Source: Labilibacter marinus (GTDB lineage Bacteria; Bacteroidota; Bacteroidia; Bacteroidales; Marinilabiliaceae). Taken from it: DNA of 64,000 nt. The notes beneath the pieces were generated by a model that was not told where the DNA came from, did no database searches, and worked only from the letters and a program-made list of their open reading frames with translations. A program made the translations under genes and the position numbers. The stretch lies in the NCBI RefSeq assembly GCF_001659685.2, contig NZ_LXYE02000019.1, positions 124,001 to 188,000 on the forward strand, in the 5' to 3' direction. Shown here in pieces: positions 1 to 8,760 of the stretch (position 1 is its first letter; each line of letters starts with the position of its first letter).

Positions 1-2034
1 AAAATTAGCGATAGCCATGGCAAACTCCTTGGCAAAAATTTCTTTGGGCATCATCCCAGGAAATGGGATATCATCCAATCTCGCCGTGGTGGTTAATCCT
101 CCAATTTCAAAATGCTGCATACTACCTAAATCTGCAGTAGCTCCACCAAGAGATAGCATGTAGGAAAAATTGAAATTAGTCTTTGATGGTAAAACATGTT
201 TAAATTTAGCATTGAGTTTAATATAATTGCTATTGGGCACATCTACTAAATCAGCAAAATTGTCTATTCCTTCGGCAGAACCTTGATACACTGTTTGAAA
301 ACCAAACGGATATTCTATATCAAAATCAAATAAATTACCTCTGGTTGGATAAAATTGCTCATTGAGCGAGTTTTTATTATAATTTAATCGTAACCCCCAA
401 TTATACTGCCCTACTCTATCTACATCATCCGAAACCAAATCCAATAATCCTTTTCCAGAGGTGTTTACCTTCCGTCTATAAAAAATACCGGTTCTTATAA
501 TTCGTTTGGTATTAGGAGCAAATAGAAGACCTGTTTCCGCCGTCAGATAACTTTGCTTAAATCGACCTAATTCGTCCCCGTCATCGGTAAAATAAGGGAT
601 GGAGTTAGCTTCCCATCTACTTCTTATATAATTACCTACCAACTGCTTTTCTCCTCTATAATCAATAAACTCTCCACTGACTATCGGAAACTCAGAAATA
701 TTTAATTTCAGTGTTAAGTTAGAGCCTTTTACTATACGGTTTCTCAGGGTAAAATTAAATACCGCTCCAACCTTATAAGTATCATCGTAATTAATTGAAA
801 AATTATATCTACTCCTATAAGTTTCAGTAGGTAGCAAGGTTAAAATATATCCTCGCTCGCCCATTTTTAAATTGTAGTCAATATTTTTAATATACATGGT
901 TCCAATTAACTGATGCAATGCACCATTAATTTCATCCTTTGTATAGGATTTCCCTTCTTCTAAACCAGACTTACCTAGAACAAATTTCTCATCTAAATAC
1001 TTAAGTGGTCCAATTTTTATCTTCTCTACAAAAATTTCTTTGATTAACTCAGGCCTTTCAATTTCCTTTTGAGGATAAAGGCTTAAGAAATCTGCCAAAG
1101 AAGCCAGTTCATCAAAGCGTTCTCGAGCAGCCTCTTCTCCTAATTCAATAATAGCAGGTCCATCAAAGAAACTAGCCGCACCATAATCCTGTAGATCAGG
1201 AGATATTAAGATATCTGTTTTTCTTAGTGATTTATCGGCCTCGTAATTACTTCTAATCATAGCTGCCCCCATTAAAACATCACCCAATGTTTTAAAATCA
1301 TCCTTACTAGGCTTTTCTCTAAAACCTACATTTACTGTTATAATGATATCAGCACCCATTTCTCTACAGGTTACTACAGGCATATTATCCAAAACTCCAC
1401 CATCAACCAATAACATAGTATCGATACTCACTGGCGAAAACACGGATGGAATAGCCATACTAGCGCGCATAGCTGTAACCAAATCTCCTGAATCGAAAAC
1501 ATAAGGTTTACCCGAAATAAGATCGGACGCCACACATCGAAACGGGATTGGAAAATCATCAAAACTCTCGACCTCACTAACATGCCAGGCGAGATAATTC
1601 ATTTGCTCCATAATACCCTGACCTTTGACCATTGAAGCGGGCAATTTCGGGCCACTCTTTGTTAAATCGAATTCTAAAAGAAATCGGTTATAACCGTGTT
1701 TTTCTTCAGGAATTACATTAGTCAATGGAATTTTATCTACCAGTATTGAACCCCAATCCATTATGCGCACAATAGAATCAAGCTCATCGGCCGAATAACC
1801 GATAGCATACAAACCTCCCATAATACTTCCCATACTGGTTCCTGTAATATAATCAGGTCTAATATTTAGTTGTTCTAGAATCTTTAACACCCCAATATGA
1901 GCTATTCCTTTGGCGCCGCCTCCACTCAATACAAGTCCTATTTTAGGGCGTTCTTCCTCTGGCAATAACTCTTGTGCAAAACCCGACATCACAACTAAAC
2001 TCAATACGATAACTATGGTAAAAGTTTTGAGCAT
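1..2034 (-). CDS. Patatin-like phospholipase with C-terminal Omp85-type barrel (3' end outside window)
   Basis: Reading leftward from the ATG at 2034, the frame stays open to the window edge, so the C-terminus is missing. The protein starts with a signal peptide ending near residue 20. The patatin fold follows: the oxyanion-hole motif GGGAKG at about 38-43, the nucleophile motif GTSMG with Ser67, and the catalytic Asp211 in a DGG motif. After about residue 320 there is a short POTRA-like stretch and then long beta-strand sequence typical of the surface-antigen barrel. This matches the PlpD-like (type Vd) class in which a lipase is joined to its own outer-membrane barrel. The start lies 5 bp after the stop of the methyltransferase gene, so the two are probably co-transcribed. 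The substrate is unknown. Confidence 0.88.
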   Translation of the reverse strand, partial: MLKTFTIVIVLSLVVMSGFAQELLPEEERPKIGLVLSGGGAKGIAHIGVLKILEQLNIRPDYITGTSMGSIMGGLYAIGYSADELDSIVRIMDWGSILVDKIPLTNVIPEEKHGYNRFLLEFDLTKSGPKLPASMVKGQGIMEQMNYLAWHVSEVESFDDFPIPFRCVASDLISGKPYVFDSGDLVTAMRASMAIPSVFSPVSIDTMLLVDGGVLDNMPVVTCREMGADIIITVNVGFREKPSKDDFKTLGDVLMGAAMIRSNYEADKSLRKTDILISPDLQDYGAASFFDGPAIIELGEEAARERFDELASLADFLSLYPQKEIERPELIKEIFVEKIKIGPLKYLDEKFVLGKSGLEEGKSYTKDEINGALHQLIGTMYIKNIDYNLKMGERGYILTLLPTETYRSRYNFSINYDDTYKVGAVFNFTLRNRIVKGSNLTLKLNISEFPIVSGEFIDYRGEKQLVGNYIRSRWEANSIPYFTDDGDELGRFKQSYLTAETGLLFAPNTKRIIRTGIFYRRKVNTSGKGLLDLVSDDVDRVGQYNWGLRLNYNKNSLNEQFYPTRGNLFDFDIEYPFGFQTVYQGSAEGIDNFADLVDVPNSNYIKLNAKFKHVLPSKTNFNFSYMLSLGGATADLGSMQHFEIGGLTTTARLDDIPFPGMMPKEIFAKEFAMAIANF

Positions 2035-2039
2035 GATAT

Positions 2040-2777
2040 TTAAGATTTATTTTTAGTCAGCAATACAGAACCATACATATCCATCAGCTCCACAAACTGC
2101 TCAGGAACTGTAAGTTCAAACTCATCAACCGCTTTTCTAACGCCTTCCCAATTGTGGTTATAATCATGAATAAGGATTGAACCTCCTGGCGATAAACGCG
2201 GATAAAAAAACTCCAGCCCATCTAATGTAGATTGATATAAGTCGGCATCGAGATGTACAAATGCAAAAGTTTTATCGCTTAAGTCCTGAGCTGTATCTGG
2301 AAAAATTCCTTCTCGAATTTCAATGTTTCCATTACCCTTGATATATTTCTCTACGCCTTCTTTGCTGGTCTGTTCAAAATTAACCGTTTGCGGACGAACT
2401 GTACCATCGCAATCTTCCCTTATTACCTGAGCAGGTAACCCTGAAAAACTATCGAATAAATATAATTGTCGTTGAGGCAATAAATGATGAATTACTTTTG
2501 CTGTCTCACCTTTAAACACGCCCACCTCGGCCAAACAACCTTCAATATTTCTATTTTTAATTCCCTCTAAAATAAACCAAATACTATAAAAACGATTTCT
2601 ATCCTTAAACTTTCGCTCTATAGCTTTAATCTCACCAGAAACTTTCTTCTGTTTGGTTAATTCGAGCCATTGAAAAGGCTTGAACAATTTAAAATTCCAG
2701 AAACTCCAAAAATAGCTAATGGCCAACCAAGCCACTATATTTATAATAAGTAGATTAATGTATAAAATAGTATTCAT
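2040..2777 (-). CDS. TylF/macrocin O-methyltransferase-like SAM-dependent methyltransferase
   Basis: Class I methyltransferase of the TylF family. The N-terminal part is a hydrophobic segment (about residues 4-22), suggesting a membrane anchor. The SAM-binding region carries the family motif EVGVFKGETA, followed by LYLFDSFSGLP, then HLDADLYQSTLDGLEFF and GGSILIHDY near the C-terminus. These asparates and the DSF motif are the family's metal and SAM contacts. I chose the ATG at 2777. The frame is open to a GTG at 2804, but the shorter start puts the hydrophobic anchor at the N-terminus. It lies directly upstream of the patatin gene with a 5 bp gap. Members methylate sugar hydroxyls; the actual substrate cannot be read here. 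Confidence 0.85.
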   Translation of the reverse strand: MNTILYINLLIINIVAWLAISYFWSFWNFKLFKPFQWLELTKQKKVSGEIKAIERKFKDRNRFYSIWFILEGIKNRNIEGCLAEVGVFKGETAKVIHHLLPQRQLYLFDSFSGLPAQVIREDCDGTVRPQTVNFEQTSKEGVEKYIKGNGNIEIREGIFPDTAQDLSDKTFAFVHLDADLYQSTLDGLEFFYPRLSPGGSILIHDYNHNWEGVRKAVDEFELTVPEQFVELMDMYGSVLLTKNKS

Positions 2778-2858
2778 GAAAATGCTCACTTTTGTATAGA
2801 GCACAAAATATTAAAAATTGAGATGCAAACAGGTATAATCCTAAAGAAATGATGCGAA

Positions 2859-3656
2859 TTAAAATAAACTATTGGTCTCTCCTCCATATTGTTTAATAAT
2901 ATCTCTGTTCTTTCGTTTTCGCTTAGCTTGCTTTGCTTTTGCTTTATTTCGTTTAAAACCAAATTCATAATCTATACCAAGCATTATAGCAGGACCAGTT
3001 TCGTATTGATTATCCAAACCTCTACTGTTTCTATCTGCTAAAACCCCATCTTGGTATGGTGCATTATTAATGGCAATATTAAAAGCCAAAGTACTATTTT
3101 CGAATCCGTATTTATAGCCCACCTTAAATTCATAAAACAGGCTATTATCTCTTATTTTAAACTGCTCGTATGTCTCCTCACCTTTAGGGTATATACGCAA
3201 CTGACCTGGCGTCCACATGCAACCCATCTCAAAGGAGGTTGATATATGTCCAACACCCTCTTGATGCACATTTTCAAAATTGTAATTTACTCGCGTATAT
3301 AAAAGATGGTCCGCTCCTGTTCTGTATCTATATTCAAATTGATCATCGGCCCCATCAACATTACCCAAAGAAGACATACACAATTTATAACCTGCATCAA
3401 AATCTACTTTTTTATATGGCTTATATTTATAATATCCTCCTAGCACCATAATCATAAAACCAATTTCATCATCTTCATTGTACTGATATGGTGAATCATC
3501 GATATAATTGGAAACCGACTTAGCTGCTACTTTTAGAACATTAAAGGGATCTAACCCTACATTTACTCCCATGTAATGTTTTTGAGCTTTATCATTTTGA
3601 GAAAAACACGGGATGGTCACTAAAATAGTAAGTATTACATTTAGGTATTTAAGCAT
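2859..3656 (-). CDS. Secreted hypothetical protein, probable outer-membrane barrel
   Basis: I do not recognise a named family. The ATG at 3656 gives a clean signal peptide with cleavage after PCFSQ; an upstream TTG would only add a charged lysine-rich tail. The mature part, about 245 residues, alternates polar and aromatic residues as in beta strands (for example ALYEFKVGYKYGF-like segments and a GLDYEFGFKR-like last strand), followed by a strongly basic tail rich in Lys and Arg. The last strand is not the very C-terminus, so a simple barrel is not certain. It is separated by about 80 bp from the methyltransferase gene on the same strand. Confidence 0.6.
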   Translation of the reverse strand: MLKYLNVILTILVTIPCFSQNDKAQKHYMGVNVGLDPFNVLKVAAKSVSNYIDDSPYQYNEDDEIGFMIMVLGGYYKYKPYKKVDFDAGYKLCMSSLGNVDGADDQFEYRYRTGADHLLYTRVNYNFENVHQEGVGHISTSFEMGCMWTPGQLRIYPKGEETYEQFKIRDNSLFYEFKVGYKYGFENSTLAFNIAINNAPYQDGVLADRNSRGLDNQYETGPAIMLGIDYEFGFKRNKAKAKQAKRKRKNRDIIKQYGGETNSLF

Positions 3657-3742
3657 GGTTATAGTTTTTTGCTTGTTTAGTTTTTTTTTAATCAAGGCAT
3701 CTTAATTAACAAAAAGCAGACCTATCATTTTTAATATTATGC

Positions 3743-3750
3743 TAATTTTG
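3743..3750 (+). promoter_or_regulatory. Predicted Bacteroidota -7 box
   Basis: TAATTTTG matches the Bacteroidota -7 consensus TAnnTTTG and lies 17 bp before the ATG of the nucleosidase-cupin gene, implying a very short leader. No clear -33 TTTG was found. Confidence 0.35.
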
Positions 3751-3766
3751 TAAAAAATACGAAGCC

Positions 3767-4837
3767 ATGTTGAATGTATTAATAGTTTATGCCGTAGAGG
3801 AAGAACGTGTTCATGTACAAATGCCTCAATGCAAATTTCATTATTGCCGAACTGGAGTTGGCAAGGTAAGTGCAGCATTAGCTGTGGAGCGATCTATAGC
3901 AATACACAAGCCAGATGTTGTTTTAAATATTGGTACAGCTGGAACCCTAAAGTACGAGATTGGCTCTATCCATCTTTGCTCTAAATTTGTGGACAGAGAT
4001 ATGGAAAAACTTCAAAACTTTGGCGTTCCATTTGAAGAGGATTTTACCGATACTATTACTCATTGCAGTTTTTTTAAGGGTTGGAATTTCGATAGCACCT
4101 GCAATACAGGGGATACGTTTTTAACTTCTGCCGATGGAACGGGTGATGTTTTCGATATGGAATCATTTGCTGTGGCCAGAGTATGTAAAGTACACAACAT
4201 TCCTTTTGTGGGCATTAAATGTGTTACCGATATTATTGGACAAAACTCGATTAAACATTGGGAAGATAAATTAGCAGAGGCACAAGTTTTATTGCAAAAC
4301 TTTGTGGACAATAACCACCTAAGTGTTTCCGAAAACTTTATAGGAGAAAAAGCGCAGCATTACATCAACAGCCTTGAACTGGATAAACATCCTGAGGGAG
4401 GTTGGTTTAAAGAAGTATATCGATCTAATATGAAACTTGATATATCAAGTATGAACTCCGATTTCTCAGGAGATAGAGATGCGCTTACTTCGATTCATTA
4501 CCTATTAGTCAATGAGGAAATTTCATCCTTCCACAAAATTAAATCGCCGGAGGTTTGGTATTTCCATGATGGAATGCCATTAATCATTCATATGATTGAT
4601 GAAAAAGGAAATTATAATCACATTGAACTCTCTGAAGAGATGAATGGAAAATTGCAATATACCGTAGAACCTAACATCTGGTTTTCGGCAGAAATAAAAG
4701 AAGGTTGCGGCTATACCTTAGTGAGTTGTGCAGTAGCCCCTGGTTTCGATTTTGAAGATTTTGAAATTGGAAAAAGAGATGAACTAGTACAACAATTCCC
4801 ATCTCAAAAAGACATTATTAGAAGACTGACTTTTTAA
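3767..4837 (+). CDS. Nucleoside phosphorylase/nucleosidase-like domain fused to a DUF985 cupin
   Basis: Two domains in 356 residues. Residues 1-185 resemble the PNP/MTA-SAH nucleosidase fold: RTGVGKVSAA at 28-37, NIGTAGTL at 54-61, and the D-M-E triad at 130-132 that contacts ribose in this superfamily. It is shorter than typical MTA/SAH nucleosidases (about 230). Residues 195-356 match the DUF985/cupin_5 family: HPEGGWFKEVYRS at 208-220, SSFHKIKSPEVWYFHDG at 253-269 (cupin metal-type His and Glu) and VAPGFDFEDFE at 323-333. Members of the cupin family bind small sugar- or nucleotide-like ligands, but function is poorly known. The coupling suggests that the cupin acts on a product of nucleoside cleavage; this is inference. 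The ATG at 3767 is the only sensible start. Confidence 0.8.
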   Translation: MLNVLIVYAVEEERVHVQMPQCKFHYCRTGVGKVSAALAVERSIAIHKPDVVLNIGTAGTLKYEIGSIHLCSKFVDRDMEKLQNFGVPFEEDFTDTITHCSFFKGWNFDSTCNTGDTFLTSADGTGDVFDMESFAVARVCKVHNIPFVGIKCVTDIIGQNSIKHWEDKLAEAQVLLQNFVDNNHLSVSENFIGEKAQHYINSLELDKHPEGGWFKEVYRSNMKLDISSMNSDFSGDRDALTSIHYLLVNEEISSFHKIKSPEVWYFHDGMPLIIHMIDEKGNYNHIELSEEMNGKLQYTVEPNIWFSAEIKEGCGYTLVSCAVAPGFDFEDFEIGKRDELVQQFPSQKDIIRRLTF

Positions 4838-4848
4838 GTAAAAAAAAT

Positions 4849-4874
4849 AGGGCTCGAATTAAATTCCGAGCCCT
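4849..4874 (-). terminator. Terminator for the osmC-like gene
   Basis: An 8-bp perfect stem (AGGGCTCG / CGAGCCCT) with a 10-nt loop. On the minus strand it is followed by a run of seven T, so it terminates the OsmC gene. It may also slow the convergent plus-strand transcript. Confidence 0.8.
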
Positions 4875-4888
4875 AAAATATCGTATTC

Positions 4889-5302
4889 TTAATTTACTTT
4901 TATCTCAAAGCTAACTGGGATAGCCATTTTATACAGAGCAGAAACACCACAATACTGTTCCTCCGACAACTGAACCGCTCGCTCCAATTTATCCATCGGT
5001 AAATCTTCGCCCTTAAATTTAAAAATCACTTTCATAGAGTCGTAATACTTAGGGTGCTCCTCCCGCATATTGGCTTCTACTTCAATATTTAAACTTTCAT
5101 AGTTTACTCTCATTTTTTTAAGAATAGAAACCACATCCATACCAGTACATCCCGCAAGAGCTACTAACATTAAGGGTTTTGGGCGAGGCCCAGTATCGTT
5201 TCCTCCATTATCTTCGCCAACATCAATCTTTAGTTGATGCCCATTCACTTCGGTTTCCCAAGCCATATTCTCCAACCACTTTAGATCTATCGTAGTTTTC
5301 AT
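4889..5302 (-). CDS. OsmC/Ohr-family peroxiredoxin-like protein
   Basis: A 137-residue OsmC-fold protein. The two redox cysteines of the family are present, Cys52 in ALAGCTGMD and Cys118 in EEQYCGVSAL, so peroxidase activity on organic hydroperoxides is plausible. The length is normal for the YhfA/OsmC branch. I chose the ATG at 5302; the frame also offers a GTG two codons earlier. It converges on the nucleosidase-cupin gene and shares the intergenic terminator. A cytosolic location is expected, as there is no signal peptide. Confidence 0.87.
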   Translation of the reverse strand: MKTTIDLKWLENMAWETEVNGHQLKIDVGEDNGGNDTGPRPKPLMLVALAGCTGMDVVSILKKMRVNYESLNIEVEANMREEHPKYYDSMKVIFKFKGEDLPMDKLERAVQLSEEQYCGVSALYKMAIPVSFEIKVN

Positions 5303-5425
5303 AATCACTAACTTTTAAATTCAACAGGTTATTTAGTTAAAACAAACATATCACATAAAATAAACTTACTCTTTTTAAGGGAAATTATACCCATGTGACA
5401 TCCAATAAATATACAGCTTTATTTA

Positions 5426-5433
5426 TATCTTTG
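5426..5433 (+). promoter_or_regulatory. Predicted -7 box upstream of the Crp-family gene
   Basis: TATCTTTG fits TAnnTTTG. It is 155 bp before the ATG, so it would give a long leader. No -33 box at the usual spacing was seen. Confidence 0.35.
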
Positions 5434-5588
5434 TGCCATAAGAATGTGCAAATAAAACTCTCTGAGATTTTATTTCATCTTAAAAAGCAATTTTAAGCCA
5501 TTATTGTTTTCTGACATACAAGAAAACATTAGCTTTATTGTGAATTAACACTATTTTTACAGACTAAAATAAAATTAAAATATAAGGA

Positions 5589-6296
5589 ATGAAGAATGTT
5601 CAAAGTGTTCCATACAACGAGCCTGTCGATCTTCGTGCTTTTGAAATATTTAAAGGGTTGTCCGAAGAAGAGGTTGAAACGGTGAATCAATCGATGACCA
5701 GCACCGTTCACAAAAGGGGGAGTACAATCTATCATGAAGGAAGCAGAATAAATGGTACCTTTTTAGTTGTTGAAGGGATTTTAAAGGTTTTTAAAACAGG
5801 CTTTGATGGTAAGGAACAAATAATACGCTTTGCCAAAGGTGGTGATTTAATTGGCTTCAGGTCGGTTATTAGTGATGAGCTTGCGTGCAGTACCACAAAG
5901 GTTATTCAGGACACGATTCTTTGTTATTTTCCTGGTGAAGTATTAGCTTCTCTTTTAAAATCGAACCCTATGTTTTCAATGGGTTTGATGAAACTTACTT
6001 GTAAAGAACTAGGAGAATCAAACAAGTTCCTTACGGATATTGCACAAAAAACAGTACGCGAAAGATTAGCTGAAGTATTACTATTATTAATGGATACCTT
6101 TGAGCTTGATCAGGATCATACTTTACAAATTAGTTTAACCCGCGAAGAGTTAGCTAACATGGTTGGTACGGCTACGGAATCGGTTATTAGATTACTTTCT
6201 GAATTTAAAACGGATAAGCTAATTGAGCTGAACGGTAGAAAAATTAAACTACTAAATATCCCTAAGTTAATTAAGATAGGAAACGTTTACGTTTAA
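5589..6296 (+). CDS. Crp/Fnr-family transcriptional regulator
   Basis: A 235-residue regulator with an N-terminal cyclic-nucleotide-binding-type beta barrel (about 20-130; GTFLVVEGILKVF and EQIIRFAKGGDLIGF are the barrel signature) and a C-terminal winged helix (about 155-225; SLTREELANMVGTATESVI is the recognition helix region). It lacks the N-terminal cysteine cluster seen in the two Crp proteins of the nitrate region, so it is probably a different type of sensor. It stands alone between osmC (divergent) and larC. The leader of about 155 bp from the predicted promoter is unusually long for this gene type. The signal it binds is unknown. Confidence 0.9.
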   Translation: MKNVQSVPYNEPVDLRAFEIFKGLSEEEVETVNQSMTSTVHKRGSTIYHEGSRINGTFLVVEGILKVFKTGFDGKEQIIRFAKGGDLIGFRSVISDELACSTTKVIQDTILCYFPGEVLASLLKSNPMFSMGLMKLTCKELGESNKFLTDIAQKTVRERLAEVLLLLMDTFELDQDHTLQISLTREELANMVGTATESVIRLLSEFKTDKLIELNGRKIKLLNIPKLIKIGNVYV

Positions 6297-6320
6297 GATA
6301 TTAGAACACATTACCTTCAG

Positions 6321-6350
6321 AAGGCTACTTATTTTTAGGTAGCCTTTTGT
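6321..6350 (+). terminator. Terminator of the Crp-family gene
   Basis: An 8-bp perfect stem (AAGGCTAC / GTAGCCTT) with a 10-nt loop, followed by TTGTTGTTGTT. It lies 25 bp after the stop codon. Confidence 0.75.
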
Positions 6351-6464
6351 TGTTGTTACAGTCATCTTACCCATATCCTCTCCGCTATATCTTACCTATA
6401 CTTTCGCCCTACAAATTCTAATAATTATGCTATCAGAAGAGATGATGAATCAAGCGTTTCTATC

Positions 6465-6497
6465 AAAAAAAGCCACCTAATAATTACATAAGTGGCT
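6465..6497 (-). terminator. Terminator of the larC-like gene
   Basis: AGCCAC / GTGGCT stem, preceded on the plus strand by seven A, which form a U-run on the minus strand. It sits about 20 bp downstream of the larC stop. Confidence 0.65.
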
Positions 6498-6517
6498 CTG
6501 TTATATTATTAGCTTCC

Positions 6518-7330
6518 TTATGCTATTAAGTACAATTTTAAAGGTGGTATTTCTAAATCTTTACCTCCTCTTGAATTCCCTACAAATTTCGCATCATCAA
6601 CACTTGAAGAATCGTTTATTTCAGAACCTAGTGCCGCAAGAATAGCAGATCCTGTTGGAGTACATAACTCTACTTCCAAAGGCCCCATGGCATTGCTAAT
6701 GCCATATTTATCCATAATTATTTTGGTAGCCGGAGCAGGCACAGCCATTTCACCGTGAGAAAACTTAATTCTTCCACCCCCTAAAGAAACTGGTTTAAGC
6801 AAGCTTGCCACCACTGGAGCACCTAATAACTGCAGCCCCTTGGCCGCACCAACAATATCAATGATAATATCTTGAGCTTCGTGCAACCAAGCCTCTTCTT
6901 CATGTTCATGATGATGATGTCCGTGATCATGATTGTGTTCATGACCATGATCGTGGTGATGATGCCCATGGTGATGATCTGTTAAAAAGGTATTTTCGGC
7001 ATGCGCTTGTTTTTCAGCTGCAATTAAAACCTCTAGTACTTTCTTGGCAAAATCAACATACTCACCACCAATGCTCAATTCCTCACATAGTTCATCAATC
7101 AATAACCTTGCTTTTGACGCAGCCAAATGACCATGATTGTGATGAATATCCATCAACAATCGGGTTGAACCATCTTTTGTAGTTTGCGTCGTGATGCTTG
7201 ACTTGCCTATTTTATCCGCAGCTGCAGTCAGTGCATACAGCATTTGATCTTCATCAGCACCTGCAGAAATTAATACAGCGGCAAACATATCGCCAGCTAT
7301 TCCTCCTGTTGGATCTAATATTAATTGCAT
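6518..7330 (-). CDS. larC: LarC-family nickel insertion protein, short form
   Basis: The N-terminal motif DPTGGIAGDMFAA near the start and the LGGGRIKFSHGEMAVPAPA stretch identify the LarC/DUF111 family. That family inserts nickel into the pyridinium-thiocarboxylate pincer cofactor of lactate racemase. A histidine-rich metal-binding stretch lies near residues 120-145 (patterns such as HHHGHHHHDH). The protein is about 270 residues; full LarC is about 400 and has a second C-terminal domain absent here, so it matches LarC1 only. I chose the ATG at 7330: it gives the family's usual N-terminus and lies 19 bp after the RluF stop. Longer starts would run into rluF. No larA, larB or larE is in the window. 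Confidence 0.8.
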   Translation of the reverse strand: MQLILDPTGGIAGDMFAAVLISAGADEDQMLYALTAAADKIGKSSITTQTTKDGSTRLLMDIHHNHGHLAASKARLLIDELCEELSIGGEYVDFAKKVLEVLIAAEKQAHAENTFLTDHHHGHHHHDHGHEHNHDHGHHHHEHEEEAWLHEAQDIIIDIVGAAKGLQLLGAPVVASLLKPVSLGGGRIKFSHGEMAVPAPATKIIMDKYGISNAMGPLEVELCTPTGSAILAALGSEINDSSSVDDAKFVGNSRGGKDLEIPPLKLYLIA

Positions 7331-7349
7331 AGAAATATTTTTATTTTTT

Positions 7350-8081
7350 TTAATCATGCGTTTTATCCGATTCAGAAACCAGACGATTAATCTCACTTAG
7401 TTCCTTTTTACTTAAATATCGCCATTTACCAACAGGTACATCCAGCTTCACATTCATAATACGAACACGCTTTAGCTTTTTAACATCGTACCCCAAGTAC
7501 TCACTCATGCGCCTAATCTGGCGATTTAACCCTTGCGTTAAAACAATTCTAAACTCAAACTTCCCTATTTTATCCACTTTACACTTTCGGGTAACCGTAT
7601 CTAAAATAGGAACGCCGTCACTCATCTTTTGAATAAAACTATCCGTAATCGGCTTATCTACCTTTACTATATATTCCTTTTCGTGGTTATTACGAGCACG
7701 TAGAATTTTATTTACGATATCGCCATCGTTGGTTAAAAAAATTAAACCTTCACTAGGTTTATCCAACCTTCCGATAGGAAAAATACGCTTGGGGTAATTG
7801 ATAAAATCAACTATATTATTTTTCTCTACACGTGTATCTGTAGTACAAACAATACCAATAGGTTTATTCAAGGCAATATAAACGGGTTTATCCTTAGGTT
7901 CTGAAATCAGTTTTCCCTTTACCCTAACCTCGTCGCCGTCACAAACCTTAGTTCCCATTTCAGGTACCTTGCCATTAATGGTTACCTTTTTTGATTCAAT
8001 GAGCTTATCCGCCGCTCTACGCGAGCAATAACCAACTTCACTTAAATACTTATTTATTCTAGTAGGCTCTTTCACTGCCAT
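7350..8081 (-). CDS. rluF: 23S rRNA pseudouridine synthase, RluF type
   Basis: An S4 RNA-binding domain (about residues 6-55; [21 protein letters not shown]) is followed by the RsuA/RluB/E/F catalytic domain. The catalytic motif is [10 protein letters not shown], with Asp as the nucleophile, and RQIRRM is the conserved C-terminal RNA-contact motif. The length and the [13 protein letters not shown] context fit RluF, which modifies U2604 of 23S rRNA. I chose the ATG at 8081, preceded by an AAAGAG purine stretch, over an upstream TTG. It is followed 19 bp later by larC, so the two may share a transcript without an obvious functional link. Confidence 0.88.
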   Translation of the reverse strand: MAVKEPTRINKYLSEVGYCSRRAADKLIESKKVTINGKVPEMGTKVCDGDEVRVKGKLISEPKDKPVYIALNKPIGIVCTTDTRVEKNNIVDFINYPKRIFPIGRLDKPSEGLIFLTNDGDIVNKILRARNNHEKEYIVKVDKPITDSFIQKMSDGVPILDTVTRKCKVDKIGKFEFRIVLTQGLNRQIRRMSEYLGYDVKKLKRVRIMNVKLDVPVGKWRYLSKKELSEINRLVSESDKTHD

Positions 8082-8192
8082 AACATATCTCTTTATTCGG
8101 TGCAAAAGTAACAAAACTTAATGCAATAAGAATTTACAAGATATTGCTAAGGCTAAAGAAATTTATAGCTTTATAGAAAAGAAACCATTGGC

Positions 8193-8525
8193 ATGCGAGT
8201 AAACAAGACAGAAATTAAAGAATTAATAGAAAAGCAAATAGCTGTTGTTGAGCGAAAAATTGACTCGTTAAAAGATTTAACGCAAGCTATAGCCCCTGAT
8301 GATGCTATAGGCCGAGTAAGTAGGATGGACGCCATCAACAACAAGAGCGTAAACGATGCTGCACTCAGACAGTCAGAAACAAAGCTTCAGAAACTACATT
8401 ATGCTTTAGATCACATAAACGAACCTGACTTTGGGATATGCGTTAGCTGCAAAGGTGCAATTCAGCCAGGTAGATTGGTACTTATGCCAGAAAGTAGAAA
8501 ATGCATAAAATGCGCACAAAAATAA
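8193..8525 (+). CDS. DksA/TraR-like C4 zinc-finger protein
   Basis: A 110-residue protein with a helical N-terminus (about 1-75, coiled-coil-like) and a C-terminal C4 zinc finger: CVSC and CIKC separated by about 18 residues. This is the DksA/TraR arrangement, in which the coiled coil enters the secondary channel of RNA polymerase. Bacteroidota carry several such small relatives. It is oriented away from rluF and has no close downstream gene. Confidence 0.85.
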   Translation: MRVNKTEIKELIEKQIAVVERKIDSLKDLTQAIAPDDAIGRVSRMDAINNKSVNDAALRQSETKLQKLHYALDHINEPDFGICVSCKGAIQPGRLVLMPESRKCIKCAQK

Positions 8526-8707
8526 ATTTTACGATTTAATTCAGCCAAACCCTATTTATACCGTTTCTAATCTGATATCACTTCTCTCTTTTTTCCGGTA
8601 ACCCCCTTTACAAACAACACATTCCTCAGTAATTAGCACAACACTTATAGCCACTTAATATGTTGTAGAATACATTTTTGAAGCCCTACATATTAAGCAA
8701 TTTGTTT

Positions 8708-8715
8708 TAGTTTTG
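8708..8715 (+). promoter_or_regulatory. Predicted -7 box of the CoA-transferase gene
   Basis: TAGTTTTG matches TAnnTTTG, 45 bp before the ATG. A TTTG at 8677-8680 lies upstream, but the spacing of 27 bp is longer than the usual 19-20, so the -33 assignment is doubtful. The rest of 8526-8760 shows no gene. Confidence 0.35.
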
Positions 8716-8760
8716 CAGCTCATCGAGAAATTAAAGAAAAATATCTCTAAATAAATTAAC

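Noticed and set aside
6297-6517. Possible LarC C-terminal half downstream of larC
   Set aside because: The 220 bp hold two terminators facing each other and no frame resembling the second LarC domain.
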